From positions 62,001 through 126,000 of the forward strand of contig CALSLW010000003.1 of the NCBI GenBank assembly GCA_943787295.1: a stretch of DNA of 64,000 nt. The letters are read 5' to 3'. Positions 9,577 through 17,524 of this stretch are shown here, piece after piece. The notes below the pieces were generated by a model that had not been told where the DNA came from, searched no databases, and saw only the letters and a list, made by a program, of their open reading frames with translations. The position numbers and the translations under genes are program-made. This DNA comes from an uncultured Flavobacteriaceae bacterium (GTDB taxonomy: Bacteria > Bacteroidota > Bacteroidia > Flavobacteriales > Flavobacteriaceae). Positions within the stretch are counted from its first letter, which is position 1. Every line of letters begins with the position of its first letter.

Positions 9577-9735
9577 CTATAAACTAAGTCCAACGATTGT
9601 ATAAACTGGAAAATGATCTGAAAAACCTTCTAATCTTGTTCCGTGGATTTTTGTTCTAAATGGATAACCGTGGTAATTACTGCGCTTAGTTCTTAAAAAG
9701 CTAGGGTTAAACACCGCTGTTTTCAACAGGGAGGT
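9577..9735 (-). pseudogene. C-terminal remnant of an endonuclease/exonuclease/phosphatase family protein
   Basis: Reading the minus strand from about 9735 to the TAG at 9577-9579 gives about 50 residues with no start codon. They contain AVFNPSFLRTK, then NYHGYPFRT and GFSDHFPVYTIVGLSL. The sequence pattern Y-x-G-Y-P-x-R-T followed by G-[FY]-S-D-H-F-P-V-Y is the C-terminal end of Bacteroidota endonuclease/exonuclease/phosphatase (DNase I-like) secreted proteins; the SDH motif holds a catalytic Asp-His pair. Everything upstream is missing: the frame hits a stop at 9736-9738, where an unrelated plus-strand remnant begins. This is a truncated relic, not a functional gene. Confidence 0.72.
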
Positions 9736-10147
9736 CTATGAAGATGAAAATTCCCTAGGTCAATCCATTGCCTTAGGGTCTTATCAATCTGGAGATAGTG
9801 AGACAATCAGTTGGTTGATTACGCCAAAGTTCGACGTCTCCTCTTTGGTAAATCCTTATTTAGCCTTTCGCACTTCAACAAGTTTTGCAGACAATAGTTC
9901 ACTGAGTGTTTTTTATGCGACAAATTGGTCAGGGGAAACTGCAACAATAGAACAAGTCAACTGGGAAGAACTTAATGCTCGTATCGCCAATAACGAAGAC
10001 AATAACACCCTGTGGATAGATTCTGGGGATGTTCCCATAGATTTTGGCTCAAAGTTCCATTTGGCTTTTCGCTATAATGGTAGCGGAAAAACGGCTAGTG
10101 ATGGCACCTATGAAATAGATGATATCCGGGTTTTTACAAAGCAGTAA
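9719..10147 (+). pseudogene. C-terminal remnant of a choice-of-anchor-J-type secreted protein
   Basis: An open frame with no plausible start runs to a TAA at 10145-10147. The recognisable part begins at VFNREVYEDENS (about 9719), continues SYQSGDSETISWLITP, FRTSTSFADNSSLSVFY and WIDSGDVPIDF, and ends with GTYEIDDIRVF. This order (YxSGD, WLITP, F-x-TS-x-SF-x-DGS-like, G-x-YEIDDI) is that of beta-jellyroll choice-of-anchor J domains found at the C-terminus of Bacteroidota extracellular proteins, often with DUF5689 or lamin-tail modules and near secreted endonucleases. A TTG at 9815 could start a 110-residue protein, but that would cut the domain in half and lack a signal peptide. It is read as a remnant facing away from the endonuclease remnant. 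Confidence 0.7.
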
Positions 10148-11074
10148 TTATTTTACTGGAAACAGGATTTCAGAAATTAGTTTATTTGGCGGGGTATTCA
10201 TGGGACTGTTATACATCACTTCCATAGGAGGTTGCTTGCGTGAGGATTTAAACTTTTTAGCCCTTTGATGCATCATCCCAGCGGCCCATGTATTGCCAAT
10301 ATGGTGATAGGGTCCAGTATGGCGAATAGCATAGGCTGAAAACTTAGGTAATTCACCCGCATAAAAACGGGATGGTAAATCCTCTGGCACTTTACTTACA
10401 GGGTGGCCAGCAGTATAGTGGACTTTGTCTTTAACCACATTAACATCGTGGTAAATAGAAATCCCATTCCCGCTAATTATATCTTGATGATTTTGCATAA
10501 GGTAGGGCATGAGCTCTCCAAAATCGCGTCCCATATTTTCTGCAATGGCCGAAAAGGCACATTCTGTTTTAATCCCGATAAATTTTGTCGCATGAAAAGT
10601 TTTGATGCCTCTAAACTCTAAGTTCGAATTGCTGTTACCAGTTTCGACTAAATCTTTTAGCATAGCTAAACCACGGTCATAATCCATCCCAACAAAAACT
10701 TCCATTTGCTTTTTCATCCAAAAAAGGAAGAGGGGAAGACTGCTCTCCATTGTCCAGCTAACAAGGGTGCCTTTTTTGGTTTCTTTAAGGTGAAATGTTG
10801 TGTTGGCTTTTGATTTCCATGGTTTTAAAAATTGAAGTTTCATCACTACTTTCTTGTTCTTGACTTCTTCTTCTATTTTAAGGTTACCACTCCCGATAAT
10901 GTCCCCATCCCAGTCGTGGTATTTCCCATCTTTTGCTACATTAATTAATGCGGTGGGTTCTGCAATTACCCAGGGGGACCATTGCTCCCAATTGCTTAAG
11001 TCATTAATGATAGGAAAGATTTTTTCTGGGGCAGCGTCAATAAGAATTGACTTGTTTACATTAATTTTTGGCAT
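10148..11074 (-). CDS. SRPBCC domain protein fused to a GyrI-like effector-binding domain
   Basis: This 308-residue protein has two domains. Residues 1-145 form an SRPBCC/polyketide-cyclase-like lipid or hydrophobic-ligand pocket (MPKINVNKSILIDAAPEKIF, then NWEQWSPW). Residues about 155-308 form a GyrI/AraC-effector-binding-like domain (IRHTGPYHHIGNTWAAG). The combination is common in Bacteroidota as putative ligand-binding proteins; no catalytic residues are evident. Its stop codon begins at the base after the stop of the anchor-J remnant, so it sits directly against the deletion scar. It is the last gene of a probable four-gene minus-strand unit (aldo/keto reductase, SDR, AlbA_2 protein, this gene), 37 bp after the AlbA_2 gene. 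Confidence 0.85.
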   Translation of the reverse strand: MPKINVNKSILIDAAPEKIFPIINDLSNWEQWSPWVIAEPTALINVAKDGKYHDWDGDIIGSGNLKIEEEVKNKKVVMKLQFLKPWKSKANTTFHLKETKKGTLVSWTMESSLPLFLFWMKKQMEVFVGMDYDRGLAMLKDLVETGNSNSNLEFRGIKTFHATKFIGIKTECAFSAIAENMGRDFGELMPYLMQNHQDIISGNGISIYHDVNVVKDKVHYTAGHPVSKVPEDLPSRFYAGELPKFSAYAIRHTGPYHHIGNTWAAGMMHQRAKKFKSSRKQPPMEVMYNSPMNTPPNKLISEILFPVK

Positions 11075-11111
11075 TTGAGTAGGTTTTTGTTTAATGTTTA
11101 AATGTAATAAA

Positions 11112-12248
11112 TTAATTGTATTTCACTTTACGCAAAATACGTTGACAGTCTTTATAGGTCTGATAAAGTGCTGGATCTCTACTTTTTAAAAAGAATTTGG
11201 CTTGCTCTAAATAGATCATTGCTTTAGGGATGTCGTTAAAAATACCCAGCATATAAATAGCACAAAGGTTAAACAGTTCTCCTTCTTCTTTTAAGCTGAA
11301 TTTGCTTTTGTTTTTTAGCTTTTCAAGCAAGACATTATTGTTGTTGAGCAAATGCATTAGACTGCGTTTGTCTAATTGAGGGGGTTCAAAGAGCAGTTTT
11401 GTTTGCAAGGAATAACTGCCATTTTCTTCAAAACATATATTGACTTGTTCTAAGGGGTAATATTTGTTTTGTCCGTTGAGTCCTAGTAAGACATATTCTG
11501 TCAGGATAAACTTGTCTTCTGTAAAGTTAATTTCTACCTCGTCTAGATTAGAGTAAAACAGTTTGACTTGCTCATTGATCAATTCTATGTCTACCCTAGA
11601 ATAGTAAGTTTTATTTTTGACTTTTTTTTGTAATCCCGACCAGCAGACCACAAAGGTTTCTTTAAATACCCTGTAGTTGGTGGTGAGCTCTTCACGATGA
11701 TTTTGTAAAAAGTCTACCACCCCATCAAGGGTTAGACTGATATTGTTCTGAGCGTGTTGTTCAATGGTTTTTACCCTTTCGCTATTGCTGTCTTTTAATG
11801 CAATATCAAAAACCTTAGGCATGGAGATACTACCCTCTCTAAAGAAAACAGCTCCGCCAAAATATTTCCATATATTCTTCCTTAAAGCAGTAATCTGATC
11901 AATGGGTCTAATGGTTACGAGTCCTACAACTTTCCCTTCGTCTAAGTGTGGAAATGGAATGTTTTCATAGAGCACTAAAGGGGGATTGTCCAGATAAGCA
12001 TTGATGAGGTTTTGCAGTTTGCTGTCATCAAAAAAATCAACTCCTACGATGGCATTTGCTTTGTCTTCGATCCCAACAACGATGTAGGCGTTGTTTTTAG
12101 GGTTAGAATTAGAAAGGGCACAAATGTGTTTTAAGAATTTTGCTTTCCCTTCTTTAGAGGATAGATTTAGTTTTAACTTTTTGTCATAGAAGCTATTCTC
12201 GTCATTGTGAGATAATAGAGCCTTGACTAAAAGTCGTTTGTTGATCAT
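11112..12248 (-). CDS. AlbA_2 (Schlafen-type) putative DNA/RNA-binding protein
   Basis: This 378-residue protein begins with an AlbA_2/Schlafen-like domain (about residues 15-150): LNLSSKEGKAKFLKHICALS, NNAYIVVGIEDKANAIVGVD and the downstream PFPHLDEGKVVGLVTIRP are typical. Some family members bind or cut RNA, others regulate transcription; the active acidic triad cannot be confirmed here. The C-terminal half is helical (FNLCAIYMLGIFNDIPKAMIYLEQAKFFLKSR split over several turns) and resembles tetratricopeptide-like packing, but I see no clear repeats. Its ATG overlaps the stop of the upstream SDR gene by 4 bp, which suggests translational coupling. Confidence 0.75.
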   Translation of the reverse strand: MINKRLLVKALLSHNDENSFYDKKLKLNLSSKEGKAKFLKHICALSNSNPKNNAYIVVGIEDKANAIVGVDFFDDSKLQNLINAYLDNPPLVLYENIPFPHLDEGKVVGLVTIRPIDQITALRKNIWKYFGGAVFFREGSISMPKVFDIALKDSNSERVKTIEQHAQNNISLTLDGVVDFLQNHREELTTNYRVFKETFVVCWSGLQKKVKNKTYYSRVDIELINEQVKLFYSNLDEVEINFTEDKFILTEYVLLGLNGQNKYYPLEQVNICFEENGSYSLQTKLLFEPPQLDKRSLMHLLNNNNVLLEKLKNKSKFSLKEEGELFNLCAIYMLGIFNDIPKAMIYLEQAKFFLKSRDPALYQTYKDCQRILRKVKYN

Positions 12249-12997
12249 TTTTTGCGATTGATGACAGTTGCATTGGCTTGATCCGTGGGGAGCAGGGTTA
12301 AATCTGCAACAGTAACATGTGGCGGAGCCTCTACCATGTAGGCGATGGCGTTAGCCACATCTTCTGCTTGTAAAGCATCAAGAGAATTGTATACACTTTC
12401 AGAGCGTTGTTCGTCTCCTTTAAAACGCACCATAGAGAATTCTGTTTCAACCAATCCTGGGTGAACAGCGCAAACTCTAACCCCATAAGGGTTGAGGTCG
12501 ATGCGTAAACCTTGGGTAAAGGCATCTACTGCAAATTTACTGGCGCAGTAGACATTCCCTTTTGGGTAAACTTCTAGTCCTGCGATAGAGCCTAGATTGA
12601 TGATCTGTCCCCTTTTGAGTTCTATCATTTGAGGAAGCACCGCTTTGGTAACATACATCAAGCCTTTTACATTGCCATCTATCATGGCATCCCAGTCGTC
12701 GAGATTTGCAGTTTCAACTGTATCTAGGCCGTGTGCGTTTCCGGCATTATTGATTAAAACATCGATTTGTTTCCAGTCTTGTGGGAGGGAATTGATCGCA
12801 TCAAATACTGCTTTCCTGTCTCTTACATCAAAGTTGAGGAGGTGGGTTTCGCACTTGAATTCTTTTTTTAATTCGGTTAGTCTTTCTTGTCTTCGACCGC
12901 ATAGAATAAGTCGCTCCCCTTTTTGTGCAAAAAGTTCTGCTGTGGCTTTTCCTATTCCACTACTGGCTCCTGTGATTAAAATAGTTTTCTTTTTCAT
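12245..12997 (-). CDS. SDR family NAD(P)-dependent oxidoreductase (YdfG-like)
   Basis: This 250-residue classical short-chain dehydrogenase has a TGASSGIGKATAE cofactor motif (residues 8-20), an NNAGNA segment near 87-92, a catalytic Ser in the LGSIAG region and YCASKFAV giving the Tyr-Lys pair (about 152-156). The family closest by motif and length is E. coli YdfG, a 3-hydroxy acid/serine dehydrogenase; the substrate here is unknown. An Arg pair in GRRQERL after the first fold supports NADP preference. It overlaps the AlbA_2 gene by 4 bp and starts 9 bp after the aldo/keto reductase. Confidence 0.9.
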   Translation of the reverse strand: MKKKTILITGASSGIGKATAELFAQKGERLILCGRRQERLTELKKEFKCETHLLNFDVRDRKAVFDAINSLPQDWKQIDVLINNAGNAHGLDTVETANLDDWDAMIDGNVKGLMYVTKAVLPQMIELKRGQIINLGSIAGLEVYPKGNVYCASKFAVDAFTQGLRIDLNPYGVRVCAVHPGLVETEFSMVRFKGDEQRSESVYNSLDALQAEDVANAIAYMVEAPPHVTVADLTLLPTDQANATVINRKK

Positions 12998-13006
12998 GAT
13001 GATAAT

Positions 13007-13864
13007 TTAAGGAATCTCATGTCCCCATTGGGTTTCTAGAAGTAGAAACCAATCTTCTGTAGAGAATTTAATTGCTTCGGCTGCGCTGGCAGCCTTTAAA
13101 CGCTCAATTTTTGTAGTTCCTAACACGGGATGAATATTAGCAGGATGTTGAAGTAACCAGGCATATAAAAGTTGGTCCTCTGTGGCGTTATATTTTTCTC
13201 CTAAGGAGGCTAAAAGTGGTTGAAGACGCTGGTTGCTATCGTTTGTTTCTTTGAAATAGTTCCCTAAGGGGCTCCAAGCCATGGTACCGATTCCTTTAGT
13301 AATATGGTGGTCTAGGCTACCGTCAAACATAGGGGAGTTGTGACTTAAAGAGCATTCGATTTGGTTCCAGTCTAGGGTAACTTCTGTGTTGAGCAGGTCG
13401 ATCTGTGAAGGAGTAAAGTTCGATACTCCAAAAGACTTCACTTTTCCGCTTGTCTCGAGAGTGTTAAAGGCATCGGCTACTTCTTCTACCTCAAGCAATG
13501 GACTGGGACGATGTAAAAGTAAGACGTCGAGATAATCTGTTTGTAGATTTTTTAAGGACTTTTCTACTGAATTAACAATATGCTCTTTACTGTAATTGTA
13601 GTGTTTTACTGGTACTGGTCTATTGTCACAGGGCATTTGAATCCCGCATTTACTAATGTAAATGACAGTCTCTCTTTCTAGCCCACTTTCTTTAAATCCA
13701 TGCCCAAAATCTTCTTCAGTGGTATACCCGCCATAGATGTCTGCATGGTCAAAAGTATAGAGACCATTTTCAACGCATTGGGTAATTAAAGCAGCGCTAT
13801 CTTTAGGCTTAAACTTTCTTCCCCAGTCTCCCCAGGTCATTGTTCCTGCAATTATTCTATTCAT
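13007..13864 (-). CDS. aldo/keto reductase (YdhF-like)
   Basis: This 285-residue NADP-dependent oxidoreductase of the AKR superfamily begins MNRIIAGTMTWGDWG at ATG 13864. An earlier in-frame start at 13948 would add 28 unlikely residues. A (beta/alpha)8 fold is indicated by FDHADIYGGY (catalytic Asp-Tyr), the ISKCGIQMP lysine strand, DVLLLHRPSPL (catalytic His) and GVSNFTPSQIDLL. The set resembles E. coli YdhF. The substrate is unknown, but the adjacent SDR suggests linked carbonyl reduction. It is the first gene of the minus-strand unit and lies 145 bp from the divergent moxR operon, with a 14-bp perfect palindrome between. Confidence 0.9.
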   Translation of the reverse strand: MNRIIAGTMTWGDWGRKFKPKDSAALITQCVENGLYTFDHADIYGGYTTEEDFGHGFKESGLERETVIYISKCGIQMPCDNRPVPVKHYNYSKEHIVNSVEKSLKNLQTDYLDVLLLHRPSPLLEVEEVADAFNTLETSGKVKSFGVSNFTPSQIDLLNTEVTLDWNQIECSLSHNSPMFDGSLDHHITKGIGTMAWSPLGNYFKETNDSNQRLQPLLASLGEKYNATEDQLLYAWLLQHPANIHPVLGTTKIERLKAASAAEAIKFSTEDWFLLLETQWGHEIP

Positions 13865-13887
13865 TTCTAGTTTGTCCGTTAAATCTA

Positions 13888-13901
13888 CCTTAAATTTAAG
13901 G
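13888..13901. promoter_or_regulatory. 14-bp perfect palindrome upstream of the aldo/keto reductase
   Basis: CCTTAAATTTAAGG is fully self-complementary, has no loop and no T run, and lies 24 bp upstream of the aldo/keto reductase ATG in the divergent intergenic region. That geometry suits a dimeric regulator operator more than a terminator. No adjacent regulator gene is seen. Confidence 0.35.
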
Positions 13902-14009
13902 AGGAAGTAGTGAAGCTTACCCCTTATGAAATAACTACTTTTAACCAATTATTAACAAGCTATCGCAAAAAAAAAGTTCAAATTTGTGTTCCACTAAAAT
14001 AACTATACT

Positions 14010-15011
14010 ATGAGCACCCAAAACGGTATTGATATCAAAGAAATTAACGAGAAGATAGAAAAGGAAAGCGCCTTTGTTGATCTGCTAACCATGGAGATGA
14101 ACAAAGTGATTGTAGGGCAAAAGCATATGATCGAGCGTTTGTTGATCGGTCTTTTAGGTCGTGGACATATCTTATTAGAAGGAGTTCCAGGCTTAGCAAA
14201 AACCCTAGCTATTAACACCTTAAGCCAGGCAGTAAAAGGGAGTTTTAGTCGTATACAATTTACGCCAGACCTTTTACCAGCAGATGTGGTAGGGACCATG
14301 ATTTACAACATTAAAGAGAATGATTTCTCGATTAAAAAGGGACCTATTTTTGCCAACTTTGTTTTAGCAGATGAGATTAACCGTGCACCAGCTAAGGTAC
14401 AATCTGCATTGCTTGAAGCCATGCAAGAACGTCAAGTGACCATTGGCGATACCACCTTTAAATTGCAAGAGCCCTTTTTAGTAATGGCCACGCAAAACCC
14501 TGTAGAACAAGAAGGGACTTATCCTTTACCAGAAGCACAGGTGGATCGATTTATGTTAAAAACAGTGATCGATTATCCAAAGTTAGAAGACGAACAATTA
14601 ATTGTTCGCCAAAACTTACAGGCGGCCTATGAAAAGGTAAAACCCGTGGTAACCACTAAGCAAATCTTAACGGCACAAGCGACCGTTCGAGAAGTATATA
14701 TGGATGAAAAAATTGAGCGCTATATCTTAGATTTGATCTTTGCGACCCGTTATCCAGAGAATTATCAATTAGAAAAAATTAAGCCCTTGATCAGTTTTGG
14801 TGCTTCACCTAGGGGGAGTATTAATCTTGCCACGGCTGCAAAATGTCATGCTTTCTTAAAGCATAGAGGCTATGTAATTCCAGAAGATGTACGTGCGGTG
14901 ATTTATGATGTTCTAAGACACCGAATAGGGCTTACTTATGAGGCTGAAGCCGAAAACGTCACCACCGAAGATTTGATTTCTCAAATTATCAATCACGTAG
15001 AAGTACCCTAA
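14010..15011 (+). CDS. MoxR-type AAA+ ATPase of the Bat operon
   Basis: This 333-residue AAA+ ATPase is thought to act as a chaperone for VWA-domain proteins. Visible features are Walker A LLEGVPGLAKT (about residues 51-61), Walker B and sensor region VLADEINRAPAKVQSALLEA, the MATQNPVEQEGTYPLPEAQ sensor-1 segment and a C-terminal lid with GASPRGS (arginine sensor). It begins an eight-gene plus-strand cluster (moxR, DUF58, BatD-like, batA, batB, batC, batD, batE) spanning to 22935 with gaps of 28 bp or less. Bacteroides and Francisella homologues are linked to aerotolerance and envelope stress. Confidence 0.95.
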   Translation: MSTQNGIDIKEINEKIEKESAFVDLLTMEMNKVIVGQKHMIERLLIGLLGRGHILLEGVPGLAKTLAINTLSQAVKGSFSRIQFTPDLLPADVVGTMIYNIKENDFSIKKGPIFANFVLADEINRAPAKVQSALLEAMQERQVTIGDTTFKLQEPFLVMATQNPVEQEGTYPLPEAQVDRFMLKTVIDYPKLEDEQLIVRQNLQAAYEKVKPVVTTKQILTAQATVREVYMDEKIERYILDLIFATRYPENYQLEKIKPLISFGASPRGSINLATAAKCHAFLKHRGYVIPEDVRAVIYDVLRHRIGLTYEAEAENVTTEDLISQIINHVEVP

Positions 15012-15039
15012 TCAGTACATAACCCCGGACCGTTCATAG

Positions 15040-15906
15040 ATGGATACAAAAGAACTACTCAAAAAAGTTCGGAAAATTGAGATAAAAACGCGACGCTTGA
15101 GCGATCATGTTTTTGGTGGAGAGTATCACAGTACTTTTAAGGGGCGTGGTATGACCTTTAGCGAGGTGCGTCAATATCAATTTGGCGACGATGTTCGCGC
15201 CATCGATTGGAATGTCACTGCGCGATACAACGAGCCTTTTGTAAAAGTATTTGAAGAAGAACGCGAATTAACTTTGATGTTAGTGGTCGATGTAAGTGGC
15301 TCAGAATTTTTTGGGACCACGCAACAATTCAAGCGAGATGTCTTGACAGAGATCGCGGCAACACTTTCTTTTTCGGCTTTGCAAAATAATGATAAAGTGG
15401 GCTTGCTGTTGTTTTCTGATCAATTAGAATTGTTTATTCCGCCTAAAAAAGGGCAATCTCATATCTTGCGTATTATTCGAGAGCTATTAGAATTTGAACC
15501 TAAAAGTAAAGCGACAGATATCGCCAATGCACTTGCCTTTTTATCTGGAATTCTAAAGAAGAAAGCCATTGTATTTCTGCTATCAGATTTTATGGATGAA
15601 GGTTATGATAAAACCTTACGAATTGCTGCTAAGAAGCACGATTTAACAGGGATAAGAGTGTATGACAAGCTAGAAGAAGAATTGCCCAATCTGGGGATAG
15701 TTCCCATGGTAGATAGTGAAACCAAACAAACCCGTTTAATTAATACAAGTTCTGCCAAAGTGCGAAAACAATATGCCGCTTTTCAAAATGAGAAAAAAGA
15801 AGCCTTTAAACAATTGTTTAAACTCAACGGTGCGGGAACCATAGATTGTCGTTTAGATGAGAGTTATGTCAAAAAGCTTTTGGGATATTTTAAAGCAAGA
15901 ATATAG
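15040..15906 (+). CDS. DUF58 domain protein (VWA-like) of the Bat operon
   Basis: This 288-residue protein carries the DUF58 signature GRGMTFSEVRQYQFGDDVRAID (residues 35-54 hold its core: GRG, R-x-Y, GDD-x-R-x-IDW) followed by a VWA-like fold with LVVDVSGSEFFG (a degenerate MIDAS, DxSxS) and FLLSDFMDEG. It is cytoplasmic as written, with no signal peptide or membrane span. It is placed between moxR and the BatD-like gene, as usual for this operon, and presumably is a MoxR client. The gap to the next gene is 3 bp. Confidence 0.93.
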   Translation: MDTKELLKKVRKIEIKTRRLSDHVFGGEYHSTFKGRGMTFSEVRQYQFGDDVRAIDWNVTARYNEPFVKVFEEERELTLMLVVDVSGSEFFGTTQQFKRDVLTEIAATLSFSALQNNDKVGLLLFSDQLELFIPPKKGQSHILRIIRELLEFEPKSKATDIANALAFLSGILKKKAIVFLLSDFMDEGYDKTLRIAAKKHDLTGIRVYDKLEEELPNLGIVPMVDSETKQTRLINTSSAKVRKQYAAFQNEKKEAFKQLFKLNGAGTIDCRLDESYVKKLLGYFKARI

Positions 15907-15909
15907 CTA

Positions 15910-17523
15910 ATGAAGAATTTGAGTCATCTCTTTTTTGTCGTATTAATTTTCCTATCAGGAAGTGCCTTAGCACAATTAGGTGCAGAGGTTACAACTGCGG
16001 TAGACAGTACTCAAGTGAAGATAGGCGAGCAAATCAACCTCACTTTACAAGTAAAGACAGATTCACTCTCTATGGTAGAGTTTTCGCCAGAACCGCTTTT
16101 TCTTCCGTTTGAAATCATTGAAGAATCCCCCATTGATACTTTGCGGGCGCAACAGCATTATCTCTATACCAAGCGTTATGCACTTATTCAATTTGATTCT
16201 GGGGCTTATTGGATTCCACCGCAAAAAATTGTGGTTGATGGGTTTTCAAAATTCTCTGATTCTATCGAGATAGAAGTCGCTACGGTTAAAGTTGACACCA
16301 TACAGCAACCCCTCTTTGACATCAAACCGATTCAAACAGTAGAAAGATCCTACAACCAACTAATTAAAAATATTTTACTTCTCTTTGTTTTTTGCTTATT
16401 GCTCGCTATTCTGTTTGTGTTAAACAGACAATACAAAAAGAAGAAAGCGGCTTTATTAGAAGAGATACCTCCTTTTGATCGTGCCATACAAGAATTAAAA
16501 GCCCTTGAAAATGAATTGCCCAAGGGCCAACAAGAATACAAGCAGTACTATTCAAAGTTAACTGATGTTGTGCGTCGTTATTTAGAAGAAGAAGCAGATA
16601 TTGATGCTTTGGAAAGCACTTCAGATGAATTGTTGGATAAGTTAGAGTTGCGTAAAGATGCAGGAACTTTAGATTTGAGTTTAGAGACTTTGAACAATCT
16701 TAAGAAGGTTTTGCAAAATGCAGACTTAGTCAAATTTGCTCGTTCTGCTCCGGCCATTGGGATTGCGACAACAGATCGAACGATTGTAGAGCAAGTAGTG
16801 ATTGAAACCAAAGAGGCTTTGCCTGCTCCAACGGAAGAGGAATTGGCTGCCACAGCAGCCTTCCAAAGAGAATTGGAGCGAAAAAGACGCAAGCAAAAAA
16901 TTCAATTAATTGGAATATCTGTTTTAGGATTGCTCGTATCTGTCGCCGTGATTGCGATTGCTATTTATGGGTTTAATCCAGTAAAGGATACCATTTTTAG
17001 GTATCCAACAAAAGTATTGTTGGACGGTTCCTGGGTGAGAAGTCAATATGGAACTCCTCCCATTCAAATAGAAACTCCAAAAGTTTTAGTAAGGGATGTC
17101 ACGGCAACTTCTCCAGTGACAATTTATGCTGCAGGAGATCCATTTAAAGATGTTTACACTCAGTTGTTTTTTGAAAAAAGAACCCCAGCCGAAAAGAAAG
17201 AAAAAACAGAAGAAGAGCAAGAACAAGAAGCAAGAGCGATAATGGACAGTGCTGTTGCACGATATGAAGCTATGGGAGCAACAAATTTATTGGTGCAAAA
17301 TGATACTTTTTCTTCGGTAGATGGAACACAGGCCTTCCAACTATTTGGGTCGATGGATTTATCTCAAGAAGACGAAAACATTCGTTGTCGATTTGTCTCT
17401 GTGATTTTTCCTTTTGAAGCGACTACTGTTGAATTAAAAATAATTTACCCTAAAGATGATCGCTATGGTCTTTTAATCGAAGAAAAGATTTTAGCCTCTT
17501 TAGAAATAATAAAAGAATTATAA
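15910..17523 (+). CDS. BatD-like membrane protein with an extra C-terminal domain
   Basis: This 537-residue protein has a signal peptide (residues 1-21, ending SGSALA). Next comes a periplasmic Ig-like BatD-type domain to about 150 (EVTTAVDSTQVKIGEQINLT). A membrane span follows near 154-175, then a cytoplasmic helical region with DVVRRYLEEEADIDALESTS (about 215-240) as in DUF4381/BatD tails. A second span lies near 332-356 and a C-terminal region of about 180 residues faces the periplasm (VLLDGSWVRSQYGTPPIQIE onward). Ordinary BatD ends after the first span and tail; the second span plus C-terminal domain is the odd part. It sits in the Bat operon between DUF58 and batA (1-bp gap). Confidence 0.75.
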   Translation: MKNLSHLFFVVLIFLSGSALAQLGAEVTTAVDSTQVKIGEQINLTLQVKTDSLSMVEFSPEPLFLPFEIIEESPIDTLRAQQHYLYTKRYALIQFDSGAYWIPPQKIVVDGFSKFSDSIEIEVATVKVDTIQQPLFDIKPIQTVERSYNQLIKNILLLFVFCLLLAILFVLNRQYKKKKAALLEEIPPFDRAIQELKALENELPKGQQEYKQYYSKLTDVVRRYLEEEADIDALESTSDELLDKLELRKDAGTLDLSLETLNNLKKVLQNADLVKFARSAPAIGIATTDRTIVEQVVIETKEALPAPTEEELAATAAFQRELERKRRKQKIQLIGISVLGLLVSVAVIAIAIYGFNPVKDTIFRYPTKVLLDGSWVRSQYGTPPIQIETPKVLVRDVTATSPVTIYAAGDPFKDVYTQLFFEKRTPAEKKEKTEEEQEQEARAIMDSAVARYEAMGATNLLVQNDTFSSVDGTQAFQLFGSMDLSQEDENIRCRFVSVIFPFEATTVELKIIYPKDDRYGLLIEEKILASLEIIKEL

Positions 17524-17524
17524 G

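Noticed and set aside
9815..10147. Independent 110-residue protein starting at TTG 9815
   Set aside because: The recognisable domain begins about 96 bp earlier with no start codon, and a secreted anchor-J domain without signal peptide makes no sense; it is better read as a remnant.
13865..13948. N-terminal extension of the aldo/keto reductase to 13948
   Set aside because: The extra 28 residues lie over the palindrome and do not resemble AKR sequence; MNRIIAGTMTWG is the family start.
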